NCBI GenBank assembly: GCA_023213395.1
Contig: CM041465.1
Span: 134,671,741-134,735,740, forward strand
Source of the DNA: Cycas panzhihuaensis
Lineage: Eukaryota > Cycadophyta
Direction: 5' to 3'
DNA: 64,000 nucleotides
Shown here piece after piece: positions 53,713 through 64,000 of this stretch. The notes beneath the pieces are model-generated. The model ran no database searches. It was not told where the DNA came from and saw only the letters and a list, made by a program, of their open reading frames with translations. Every line of letters starts with the position of its first letter. Position 1 is the stretch's first letter. The translations under genes and the position numbers were made by a program.

Positions 53713-56700
53713 GTATAGTTGCTTTGGATTCCCTTTTCTTAATGTTCAAAAATTCCTTGCATATTGAGTATATTATCTCCTTTGGCAATGCATCTTAGTT
53801 GTTATTAACTGTATCGTGTGAGTTCAATGGTGGATGGCCTTTGAGCCACACCACGGAGACCATAATCAGCGCAGCTGAGAAAGCTGGCTTTGAGTTCTAT
53901 TGAGTAGTATTTGGGGCATGCATCAAAGCTTGCTGCACTAGGAAGGTTGCATTAGTCAGTGCATGCTTGTCTTGTGCATTGAGAAGCTGGATTTAATGAA
54001 AATCCAAGTTCATAGTTTGATGCCTTTCAGGCCTTGTAGAGTTGAGTCCTCTGCAAGATCTTTCTGTAGGTTCTTTTGTAGGTTTAAGCCATGAGGGACG
54101 ATCATGAATGCAGCTATGAATTTTATGCATTTGGTAGCTCTATTTTCAATCGGACTTTTTGCTGAGATTGGGCACTCTTATTGAGGAGCATCTAGCCACA
54201 TGTGATGGCTATGTTTCATGCATTGTTTCAGCAGGGTTTCATCACATTTGAAACTGATTTGAGTCCACCCTAGGATTAAAGTTTTACTGTTGCACAGTAT
54301 TTGATTCAATTATTAAAATTGTCACATACCCTTCCCAGGTATTGTCATGTGGCACGTCATCACTAGTTACTCCCAGGTCATTTATTGTGCATTGAACCTC
54401 TGGTGCACTTAACTGAGGAACTCTGCATGAAAAAGTTTGAACTAACTTGCCAAAAGGCTTACGGGTAATATGTTTGGATTGATGTTGTCTTCCTATTGTA
54501 GATACAACAAAGTGTGCTCCACGCCTTTAGAATATTCCTCCCAGGGTGTTGTACCTGAGTCTGACCCCTTACCCTGGTATCCGTGTATGGTCAATTAAAC
54601 AAAAAAAACCAATTGTTTTTATAAAGTTATTTTAAAAATCCCAACCATATTTTTTCAATGAAGTGTCCCTTTTTTGGTATGCGACTTGTGGCTGTTGACC
54701 ACATGCAGCCCTTCATCGCAGTTAGTGTTTTTTGCTGGCTTCAGGCAACCTTCATGGGTTGGGTGATTTGTGAAAACAAAATTTGAAACCTAAAATAAAA
54801 TTAAAACACACACCCGGACACACAAATATCCGTCTGCCTAATGCTATTCAAAGTATCGCCCTTTAGATGGAAACATAGAAAACAGACCAAAGCTTAGCAG
54901 AGATATCATTATGACTGCTGCCTATTTTTTTTCTGCCTTTGATTTCATATAGTTTGACTCTGTTACTCGAGGTTTTGAATGTTGCCCAGAAGGTTGGGGC
55001 TTATGTAATAGCTATTGAATCATGGGGATATGGCATGATACTATGATATACTCAAAATTTTGTACAAGGCATTTGTTTTATGGCATACCTTTAACCTTTC
55101 GTTCAAGGCTTTTGTATGTTTTTGAACAATTCTGAACATGTATATATTTAAAAAAAATGTTCTGGTTTCCCCCACCCCCACTGCTTTCTCAAATGATCAT
55201 ATTGAATTTTTACGCCCTGTAATACTTTTTTTTTTTTTTTCTGAACATGGTTATTATGCCCCTTACCTAGGTGATCATCTCATCTCTATCTCAGCCTCAA
55301 ACATGAAGGGCACTGTATAGTTGGCTATGATACCGATTCACATACTCAGCCAAGTATACTTAGGTGGTACAGATCATTACTACTTCCTCACAGATCACCT
55401 GCTATGGATTGAACCTATTGCCGATCTTTGTGGGATTGTGGAGTTTTATCTTGAAGAACCTTTAGCCAACTTGGCAAATGACCGATAGGTGATATATTTA
55501 GGTCATTGTCACATTCCAATAGGAGACAAAAGAAATATTGCTACAAAAGTTGGTGGCTACTTCTGCTTGAGTCTTGCCTTCATTGGCGAGTCAAGGCATC
55601 TGCAATTTAAATCTGATCTAGAAACAAAAGAGCTAAAGCAAATGTAAAATACATAACTTGATGATGGTGTCGACATGAACATTAATTTTATTATCATGGA
55701 GGTAGGGTAGGATGCACTGCATGACACAAGAAGTCATATGAATTGGTGTGTTAGGAATAGTTAACTAGATGTTTTTACAGAGATGTTGGACTTACGATCT
55801 TTCTTTTTTCTTTGCTTTTGTACAAATGGATGAAAATTTTTGTATTGATTTTGTGACTGTCAAATTGATGCAAGAGTGAGGTTCATTGAACACTGATTTG
55901 AAGGGGCTAGCAAAGACCACCACTAGTGTTTTCTGATATAATCTTGGTAGAGTATTGTAGAGGTTTTTAAACCTATAAATTTGGCAGAATGCAAGCTAAG
56001 TTATATACATCCAAATGTTGATAATCTGATAGAATTTGCTGGTGGTGTCCAATGAATGGAAGAGAGTTAAAAATAAATTAATGGAGATATATAAAGCAAT
56101 AATGCAAAACATAAAATTTGGCCATTGCAAATGATGATGTGTATGTCAATGCTGCAGTCGTTTATTAAATGGAAGGTTACAAGGATGCATGGTTGCATGA
56201 ACCTGATGCGGTGTTTGAAAATAGGGGTTTACAAGCTTTGGGTGTGGTGGGTTTTTTGAGGGATTTGAGCATCGTGCAAAATAAATTTAAACACTCTTTT
56301 TCAAACAATGAGTGGTCAATTCCCCTCCTGAGTGACCTGAAAAGCAACCCTGTCCATGGTGTGTGCACCCATTGGGGTGTGATGATCTTACTAGTCAGAG
56401 AAAATATTTTCACTGTTTTGGTGCCAAGTTTGAAAACAGCTCATAAGCACCCTATACGTCTTAGTGCATAGATAAGACGTGGTGGAATGGAAGGCAAAAG
56501 AAGCAATAATATCCACTGGCTTGAAATACTCTACACTTTACAACCAGTAGATATGCATCAATAGAGTATATGGTAGAAGTGAGATTACTTTTTGTTTATG
56601 CCAAGTAGATTGATTCATTACATGATTATTATTGAAGGTATGGATGCTTTCAGCTTGTATATTTTGTCATAAGAGGGAAATTAACCCTTAACATAAGAAA

Positions 56701-59048
56701 GCAAAGTAAACTCAAGTGGTGAATTAACCCTTAAGACAACCAATGCGAGTTAAGCACAAAGGTGGCTTCCCATTTGTCAACTAAGAGGCGTGCGTCTGTT
56801 GGCTGAAACTCAATATAGTAGTTGTCTCAAGGCTACCTGTTTGTGCTTCTGCCACATGTCCTCCTTCAATTTGGCCTTGGTTACTCCATCATCATGTGTC
56901 AACGTCCTTATGACCTCATTTTATGTTAATCTTCATTCATTTGCAACAATTAGTCAATAGGAAGCATAAACGACACACACAACCAGGCATATTTTACAAC
57001 ATTTTCCACATGACTTCTTGTTCCATTAGACGAACACTCAACGCATGTTCTTGGGTTGTGCTTTACTTTGGGTTGTATTGACTTAGTTAGCACTTACACC
57101 AAAACTGAGGTGAACATGCCCTATTTATACCCATTTACAAATGCCCTTATACAAAAGGGTGTAACTTTTAACATAAACCTTTTGATCTTTGGTGATAATT
57201 ACATAATTACAATTAGTTACAACTATGTGATGGTGCCTTTTGTTATCTTTATACGTTTATATAGATATTGACATCATTTGTTGTAGTCCTATTGATCAAA
57301 CATTGAATAAAGATTGCCTTTATCACGTGTTCTTTAATGTGCGTTCCTGACTGTCACATGTGTTCCCTTCTCCGTGTTCATAGCTATCATGTGTTCCTAA
57401 GTTCTGAATGCATATACTAAGTGTTCCCTAAGAGCACTTCTGTTCACTATTTTTGTGTTCCAATTGTCTTGTGCATTGCTTCTTCCATTCCTTCTGCCCA
57501 TGCCAGCCATTTCTTAGGCTATTTCCACTGTTCCAAGTGTTTGTATGCCAGATTTTGCCATATACATCTATCTGGGTGTTCAGAAATGTTTAGCATTCTT
57601 GCTCAAAAACCCCAAATGCGTCCTTGAATGCCATTATGTTAAAATATTTGCTAAAAATTTTGTTTTTGGTGGGGCTATCCTTCCCCCCTATCCTTCTCAT
57701 GAGGTGCTCATGTTGCTTGTTGAACTATGCTTCTCTGATGGTTACATTATTCCTTAGCCTCTTTATTGTTTCTTCTTGATCTTACACTTGCTTGGCCATG
57801 TCCTCATTCAATTTCATTAAGCTCTCAATTTCCATGTTTTTTTTGTGTCAACTTCTATTCCAAAGTATTGATTTTCTCTTGGTATTCTGCATCCATCATA
57901 TCGAGCAACCGATTTATTTGTTGGACCCTATTTCTAGTGAATCTCCTTGCCCAGGCTGAACTTTCCCTAGGCTCCCTATGAACCTGTTGCTAAGGTGGAG
58001 GAATATCTTGCTCAAACTCCTTTGACTTCCCTAGTTGCTCATATGGGGATGACGACTCTTTTTTGTCTTGACCTCTTAGCCTCTCAACTTTCTTTTTGGT
58101 CACTTGCTTTGGCCTATGATGGAATGGCCCTGTCGACTCTTGTTGGAATCATTTAACAATTGTTTCCATTGTTATTTTCACTTGATTTTTGGCTCTTGTG
58201 TGTCATGTTTGAATAGATCTCTCCACTGTTGCAACAATGATCCATTCTCCTTGACTTCCACTTATGGTAGCTATGTAGTGGTGCCCACCGATATTATATA
58301 GATAATATAATGGTTACAACAGAAATTACCCAAATAATAATATCTCAGCGTGCATACATCAAATTATGAACATCATCCTTATACATCACAGCAGATTTCC
58401 ACCATAAATCAGAGATAATAACTCATCTACTGAATAATATCAGAAAGTGCAGCAGTAACATTAGATTATATAGTAAATAGTAGATGAAATGTCTCAAGTA
58501 ATATTGCCCTGTTCGAGGCGAGCGTGTCCTTCCAAGTGGCACAGCAGTGCCTAATGGCCCTAGGCCATTATTTCAGATCCAATATTAAATTTTCAAAAGA
58601 TGATTACAAAAGAATAAGGCTCCTCTATTTATAGTCTTACTTTTCTCTCTCTAAAACTATTTCCTAATTCTCTCTCCTAAAAATACCGGCTTTACATATA
58701 TTAAAAATACATTCAATATATCCTCCTTTATCTTTCTAAAACCGGATTCCACATTATTCCTAAAAATATTGACTTCTTAATTTAGGAATGTAACAACCTG
58801 AGTTATCGCTAGTGATAAAACAATACTGCCAGTAGCAATGATGGTTTCCTAAAACATGTTGGGAGAAGTTCCCATCTTTTGGAACTGTTGTCTCATAGAT
58901 TCTATAAGACACTTGCTCTAGTTTAGTATTTCTCCCTACTGTATCTTCATTAGTACTAATAACATACCTCTTGGACAATAGGTAAACTCCTTTTTAGCTA
59001 GGAATCAAGTTAGTAATATCCTTGCTACCTGCTTCAATTTTTTATATG
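53713..59048. other. Long stretch without a recognisable gene, probably RHD3 intron
   Basis: No RHD3 exon, RNA gene or clear element was found. On the minus strand at 57780-58000 a short helical stretch (QQINRLLDMMDAEYQEKINT) may be a gag or coiled-coil remnant. A 100-codon plus-strand frame at 56169-56471 shows no family motif. Confidence 0.4.
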
Positions 59049-59363
59049 TTAAACCACCAATTTTGATGCTCCCGAGTAGCATTGTATTTTTGGTCTGCAT
59101 AATTGCCAAATCCAAAACTCTGGGTCTACTTCTAATCGCTTAGTCCCCCATGACACCACTTCGGTTTTGAGAAGGTTAGTTAACTTGTTAATTATGTCAG
59201 TAGAGATCTCTGCTTGATCCATGTGTTGAGCAACTTGCTCGATTATCTGCTGCATGACTTCCTTATGCCAATATAATGGTGGCAAATGAACATAATCCAT
59301 CCATCTTGCTTGGATTATGGTAGTTTTGAAATTCTTTGGCACGACATTATATTCCTTTTGCAA
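59049..59363 (-). CDS. Uncharacterised minus-strand ORF, 104 codons
   Basis: The reading begins MQKEYNVVPKNFKTTIIQAR and continues with a helical stretch (YWHKEVMQQIIEQVAQHMDQ). I do not recognise a family. It could be a piece of a retroelement gag or a captured host gene, or a chance frame. Downstream minus-strand frames (58978-58760) are also fairly amino-acid-balanced, but broken. Confidence 0.25.
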   Translation of the reverse strand: MQKEYNVVPKNFKTTIIQARWMDYVHLPPLYWHKEVMQQIIEQVAQHMDQAEISTDIINKLTNLLKTEVVSWGTKRLEVDPEFWIWQLCRPKIQCYSGASKLVV

Positions 59364-60162
59364 TTGACAAGGCTATCTCCTAGATTTCAGCTAGCTTCAT
59401 TTATTCCCTTTTATTGATGGCACACTTGGAAATACAGGAAACAACCCTTAGAATACTTGGCAGAACAGAAACAATGGAAATCTCTAACCATTTTGGGTGT
59501 GAAATGTTGACTCTGAAGAATGTGGAGTGATAAAGTGTTGGAGCACTTTAGTCTCTATGCTGGAATGTTTGATTCCCTATGGAAAATCATCACTGGAGTG
59601 CTTTAGTTGTTCTAGGACATAGTTTTGCAAGTGTTCCTACATTCCAATGATGAATGCACAATGGTGGAATGCTTCCATTGGAGCTGAAATTTAACTACCT
59701 TCTCCTTGCCCTAGGGTCGCTCTTCTTCTACAACTGAATTCGTGATGAAATGAGGTCAAATGGAGCTTTTATTCTTTGCACGAGTTGCTGCATTCCTTGA
59801 AGCATTCCTATTAGGAACAATTCAGGGGGATGTACCTCACTTCTTCCTTTAATTTTCTCTTTTTATTAGCAAGTTGTCCCAAAACACATTTTTATGTTTC
59901 ATGAGTGTTCTAGAATATCTCAAGAACACATTTTGTAAGAAATTGGGATCCTCGCTTTTTCACATAAGAATGGCAACTTTTATAGCTAGAATAGTGTCTT
60001 TATTGCTTTGGGATGTCTCTGTGAAAAGGGGCCTAATGGCCTCACAATCCCAAGATCTAGAAGCTAGGTTCACTCTAGTTCTAGAAAGCACAAATGCTAA
60101 CAAGTATGATACTCTTAAGATGAAAAGCATAAGCAAAACAAAGCATGAAAATGAAGGAGCAA
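59364..60162. other. Sequence left of the H LTR, no gene
   Basis: No motif was recognised. If the PBS-like site at 60163-60175 is real, part of this is the leader of another minus-strand copy. Confidence 0.35.
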
Positions 60163-60175
60163 GAGAATGATACCA
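60163..60175 (-). other. PBS-like sequence on the outer side of the H LTR
   Basis: The minus strand reads TGGTATCATTCTC two bases beyond the LTR end, matching TGGTATCAGAGC in its first eight bases. It lies on the side where a 3' LTR should have host flank. Confidence 0.45.
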
Positions 60176-60177
60176 AA

Positions 60178-60573
60178 TGTGTGGGGTTGGAATTGGTCCA
60201 ACCTCCAAATGAATAAACAGTTTGATTAGCAACCGACAAAGATAACAATACTGACTCCAACTCTATATGAGAACAATGAGAAGAGGTCTCATTATATAGA
60301 GTGAAATGAGAGACCTAAGGCATTGGATGTTTGACAAGTGCCAAACATCCAAGGTACATGCTTTGCGTGTAGGACATGTGCCCTTTTGGAGCTCTCAAGT
60401 GAGCAAAAGTGCATGGGGGGTCATTTGGCCCTTTAGTGACAACGTTGTGTCACTAGAAAGAATGTGGGTGTGCACTTTCACTTAAGTGATAAGTCACCCC
60501 TAAAGTACAAAAGTACAAATATTACATGAAAAATAAAGTACATAATCTTAACATGTAAACATAAGGTTTAACA
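60178..60573 (-). repeat. Element H LTR
   Basis: It is a 396-bp candidate that on the minus strand starts TGTTAAACC, carries CTATATAA near 60297 and ends CCCCACACA. It is preceded by a polypurine tract at 60574-60586. The second LTR lies outside the window. Confidence 0.65.
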
Positions 60574-60586
60574 CCTCCCTTTACTG
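60574..60586 (-). other. Element H polypurine tract
   Basis: The minus strand reads AGTAAAGGGAGG directly before the LTR start TGTTAAACC. Confidence 0.7.
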
Positions 60587-60600
60587 TTTACAATGTTAAG

Positions 60601-61350
60601 TCAGACGCCAAGACCATCTCTGAATTTTACAAACTTTTCTCTACCAAGAGGCTTAGTAAAGATATCTGTTGTTTGCTCCTCTGTAGGTCTGTATTGGAGG
60701 TTGATCTCACCATTCTGCACATGCTCTCTGATGAAGTGATGATGAACCTCGATGTGTTTAGTCCGTGCATGAAAAACTGGATTCTTGTCTAACTTGAGTA
60801 CACTTTGATTGTTACAGTATATCCTGGTGGGGTGATCCTGCTCAAGTCCAAGTTCCCAGAACTGTCAGAGCAGATAGCTTCACAAGCTACCGACCGCAGC
60901 TTTGTACTCTGCTTCGGTGGAGGACAAGGTAACATTGGGTTGCTTCTTGCAACTCCACGAAACAACTGCTGAACCAAGAGAAAAACAATATCTCGAGGTT
61001 GATCTCTTGCTATCCTGGCAACCTGCCAAATCAGAATCTAAGAACCCTTCCAGAGTGAAGTTCTCATTATGTGCATACTCAAGGCCATGCTGCAATGTGC
61101 CTTTGATGTATTTAAGTATGCATTTAGCTGCATTCCAATGTTTCTGATTGGGTTGAGACATGTATCGTGAACAAATCCCAACTACAAATGAAATATTCGA
61201 TCGAGTGTTGGTGAGATAAATGAGGCTACCAATGAACTGCCGGTAAAGTGTGGGATCTGTAGGTGCAACTTCCTCATTGAGAGTAAGCTTAGTTCCATTC
61301 TCCATTGGTGTAGGCACTGGCTTGTAGTCATGCATCCTGAACCGCTGCAA
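60601..61350 (-). pseudogene. Element H RNase H and pol end
   Basis: It contains MENGTKLTLNEEVAPTDPTL, RQFIGSLIYLTNTRSNISFV, KCILKYIKGTLQHGLEYAHN, GFLDSDLAGCQDSKRSTSRY and LSSTEAEYKAAV. After frame changes near 60880 come NPVFHARTKH-like and TTDIFTKPLGREKF, and the stop is near 60601. Typical copia RNase H, broken. Confidence 0.83.
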
Positions 61351-62140
61351 AATGTCTCAAGAATATTTCGCTTGGGAGATGAAGATATAGCCTGGCTGTT
61401 GCCATACCTCAAAGCTTAAGAAATAATAGAGAAGTCCAAGATCTGTCATATTGAAACTTCTCTTTAAGTCATCCTGGAGAATGTTTATCATCTTAGTGTC
61501 ATTGCCAGTGATCACTAAGTCATCTACATATAAGACAACAAAAATGGCATGGTTCTTTTCATGTTTGATGTATAGGTTAGGGTCTGAAGTGGATCGATGA
61601 AATCCATGTCTCAAGAAGTAATCATCGATCTTCGAGTACCATGCTCTTGGAGCTTGTTTCAAGCCATATAATGCCTTTTTTAGGCGACATACTAAATGCT
61701 CCTTGCCTTGTACCTTGTAACCGGGAGGCTGCTCCAAGTATACCTCCTCCTGAAGATCGCCATTTAGAAAGGCGCTCTTCACGTCCATCTGAAAGACTGA
61801 CCATTTGCATTGAGCATCTAAAGCCAAGATGAGTCTGATGGTGTTCATATTTGCCACTGGTGCAAAAGTCTCCTCGTAGTCTATACCTTCCTTTTGTTTG
61901 AATCCTTTTGCCACAAGGCGGGCCTTCTGCCGCTTAAGTGTACCATCAGAATGGAATTTGGTCTTGTAGACCCATTTGCAACTGATTGTCTGTTTGTGTT
62001 TAGGCAATTCGACCAAATTCCAAGTACCATTCTTTTCAATAGAATGGGTTTCTTCATCCATGGTAGCCTTCCAATTTTCATTTTTAGAGGCCTCCTCAAA
62101 GGTGGAAGGCTCATCAACACATAGCACTTCATCCATAAGT
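61351..62140 (-). pseudogene. Element H reverse transcriptase
   Basis: A 259-codon open frame (62136-61357) has [98 protein letters not shown] and VVLYVDDLVITGND with the catalytic YVDD. It ends with a stop just before QRFRMHDYKPVPTPMENG. Confidence 0.87.
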
Positions 62141-62151
62141 GCATAAATGGT

Positions 62152-63150
62152 CTATTGCCTGTATTTTGATGGACGTTTTCCTTCAATGATGTGGCCGTCC
62201 TGAACTGTTTGAGTATACCATTTTGGTAACTTTTGAATTGAAGTGACTTGAACCTCAAGATCTTTTGGTCTAAGTGGTTGATCAACAGAAGATGTGCTAG
62301 GATCAAGTGGAGTCATATCAGATGATGTAGACGGTCCAGCAGGTGCAGATGATGTACATGGAGTAGAAGATTGAGAGGGAAGGAAAGCCTCAACAATCTT
62401 CTTGCCTTTGTCAATGGGGGGTTGCATGGATGCTGTTTGCAACTCCTTATGATCGTCTTCAACAAAGATTACATCTCTTGAGAGATGCATTTTCTTCCCA
62501 ATGGGATCATACAACTTATAGGCTTTGCTATGAATGGCATAACCTACAAAGATGCATTTTAGACTATGCTTGTCTAATTTTGTTCTTTGTTGGTCGGGGA
62601 TGTGCATATAAGCAGTGCACCCAAAAGTCCTCAAATGGCTAACAGTTGGCTTTTTGCCAGACCATGCCTCCTCGGGTGTGATGTTGGTGACTACTATAGT
62701 TGGACTGCGATTGGACACATACACAACTGTGTGGAATGCCTCTGCCCAGTAAGCTCGAGTGAGTCCTTGTGCATACATCATTACTTTGGCTTTATTAGCC
62801 AAAGTTCTGTTCATTCTTTCAGAGACTCCATTTTGTTGAGGAGTGTGAGGAATAGTCAGTTGTCTCTGAATGCCATTATCCTTGCAAAATTGAGTGAATT
62901 CATTTGAAATAAATTCACCTCCATTCTTTGTCCGTAATGTTTTGATAGAGTGGCCAGACTCGTTCTCTACTTCAAGCTTGAATTCTTTGAATTTTGAAGC
63001 GACGAGACTTGTGCTTGATGAAGTAGACCCAGACTTTATGAGAAAAGTCATCAATGAAGGAGATGTAGTACAAAGCTCCTCCAAAAGATGCGGTGGACAT
63101 AGGTCCACACAAATCTGAGTGTACCAGCTGCAAAGGATGTGATGCACGCC
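62152..63150 (-). pseudogene. Element H integrase core and C-terminal part
   Basis: It reads ESGHSIKTLRTKNGGEFISN (second catalytic Asp region appears as N), then IPHTPQQNGVSERMNRTLAN with the catalytic Glu, and THEEAWSG-type TPEEAWSGKKPTVSHLRTFG. A Ser/Thr/Pro-rich linker follows. A frameshift near 63000 separates it from the integrase N-terminal part. Confidence 0.84.
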
Positions 63151-63735
63151 ATGCTTTGCCTTTAGGGAAAGGCAAGCGATGTTGAGTCCCCATTATGCAC
63201 ACTTCACAAAGACATTTTGTGCCATATATCTTTGGAAGCCCATGTACCATGTTTTTGTTGATCATCTGCCTGAGATTGTCTAAGCTCAAATGGCCTAGAC
63301 GTTGATGCCCAAGTTGCATCTTGGACAAGTGTTGAGTGACAATCGAACCAGAGTAAGAAGAATCAAGTGTTATATTATTAGCATCCAATTTGTAGAGGCC
63401 ATAATCCTCATATCCAACAGCTACTACTTGGTCATCTTTGTCACTTATTATACATTTCCCATTTTTGAACAAGACGCTCATCTGTTGCTTGTCCAACTTG
63501 CTAGCAGATAGTAAGTTTTTGTCCATGGAAGGTATGAAGTAGGCATTGCCATTGGGAAATGAAGAGGAAGGATTAGAAGAAGAGTGAAATGGAGCTATTG
63601 TGCCTATTCCAGAAATCTTAACAGATTGATTGTTGCCAAAGGTCACTGATTGACCTTTTTCTTCCTTGATGTCGGTAAGGAGTTCTTCACTCCCAGTCAT
63701 GTGTTGTGAAGCTCCAGAATCAATAATCCAAGTTT
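62972..63735 (-). pseudogene. Element H protease and GAG-pre-integrase
   Basis: The protease motif WIIDSGASQHMTG (catalytic Asp) lies at about 63690-63725. Then come FIPSMDKNLLSASKLDKQQM, LGHQRLGHLSLDNLRQMINK (HxxxH zinc-binding), CEVCIMGTQHRLPFPKG, LQLVHSDLCGPM and FIDDFSHKVWVYFIKHKS. A 242-codon stretch is open. Confidence 0.86.
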
Positions 63736-64000
63736 CATCAACATTGAATGATTGATAAGCACAAAATAGTTTGTCTTCATCTGCAAACTGATTGAAGTGG
63801 CGTTGATTGCCACCTCTAAAACCCCCCCTTCCTCTTTGACCTCCTCGATAGGCACCTCGATTTGGTCGAGGGGTTCTTCATCTTTTCTTCTTGCTGGAAT
63901 CTTTGTTGGAATTGCTGACGTGGCTACTGCTGTCTCTGATTTTGTTGACATGGCTGCTGCTGCTAATGACGTAGATCTGCTTGCTTCTTCCTACAATCAG
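63736..64000 (-). pseudogene. Element H gag C-terminus, cut by the window
   Basis: An Arg/Gly/Gln-rich tail (RGGFRGGNQRHFNQFADEDK) is preceded by Gln-rich sequence and, at the edge, by DCRKKQADL, the end of a CCHC zinc knuckle. The remainder lies outside. Confidence 0.65.

Larger units (their letters stand above)
60178..64000 (-). mobile_element. Element H: minus-strand Ty1/copia element, cut by the window edge
   Basis: From right to left the minus strand gives the gag zinc-knuckle end, protease, GAG-pre-integrase, integrase, RT, RNase H, polypurine tract and LTR, the full copia order. The 5' LTR and most of gag lie right of 64000. A few frameshifts and stops interrupt pol. It is better preserved than element A. 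Confidence 0.88.

Noticed and set aside
56169-56471. 100-codon ORF as a terminal RHD3 exon
   Set aside because: No similarity to the RHD3 C-terminal region and no membrane segments; the opposite strand is also open over most of it.
1-64000. CRISPR arrays, operons, bacterial defence systems
   Set aside because: No spaced palindromic repeats or bacterial gene organisation; everything points to plant nuclear DNA.

Overview
This window looks like nuclear DNA of a land plant. The base composition is AT-rich, the LTR elements are plant-type Ty3/gypsy and Ty1/copia (several primed by initiator tRNA-Met), and there is one split host gene with canonical GT-AG introns. That gene is a plus-strand ROOT HAIR DEFECTIVE 3 (RHD3/SEY1, atlastin-like ER-fusion GTPase) gene. 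Sixteen exons can be read between 32455 and 53712. They run from the P-loop exon to the exon that ends just before the last coding part. The exon with the start codon and the exon(s) for the C-terminal membrane hairpin are not visible, so the gene probably runs past both window edges and most of the window would then be intron. Introns of 15.7 kb, probably >32 kb upstream and probably >10 kb downstream, packed with old broken retroelements, suggest a gymnosperm such as a conifer. That taxonomic call is inference.

Layout. 289-9418: a minus-strand gypsy-type element (E, gag and protease only) with two ~380-bp LTRs. Nested inside it is a complete plus-strand element (D, 3449-8947) with a perfect 5-bp target duplication. 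D codes for gag, protease and an integrase tail but no reverse transcriptase. 10225-13841: a minus-strand, internally deleted copia derivative (C, two 354-bp LTRs), one LTR of which is split by a ~1-kb insert that looks like a solo LTR. About 14950-29640: an old minus-strand LINE cut in three by two plus-strand copia elements of one family, A (15660-21580, heavily decayed) and B (23184-29489, better preserved, perfect target duplication).

29641-32454 holds tandem repeats and a small inverted-repeat element. The first visible RHD3 exons are at 32455-32724. The 15.7-kb intron after them holds a plus-strand gypsy 5' half (F), a head-to-head minus-strand RNase H-integrase piece with a separate LTR, PBS and leader, and a plus-strand chromovirus. 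The chromovirus reverse transcriptase is interrupted by a deleted minus-strand copia element with a matching 5-bp duplication. RHD3 exons 3-16 follow at 48428-53712 with ordinary short introns. 53713-60177 has no recognisable gene. From 60178 to the right edge is a minus-strand copia element (H) that continues outside the window.

Only RHD3 appears to be a working gene. All its visible exons stay open and in phase. Nearly every retroelement reading frame has stops or frameshifts. The most unusual content is the set of non-autonomous elements that keep gag-protease or only their ends, and the way the insertions are nested.
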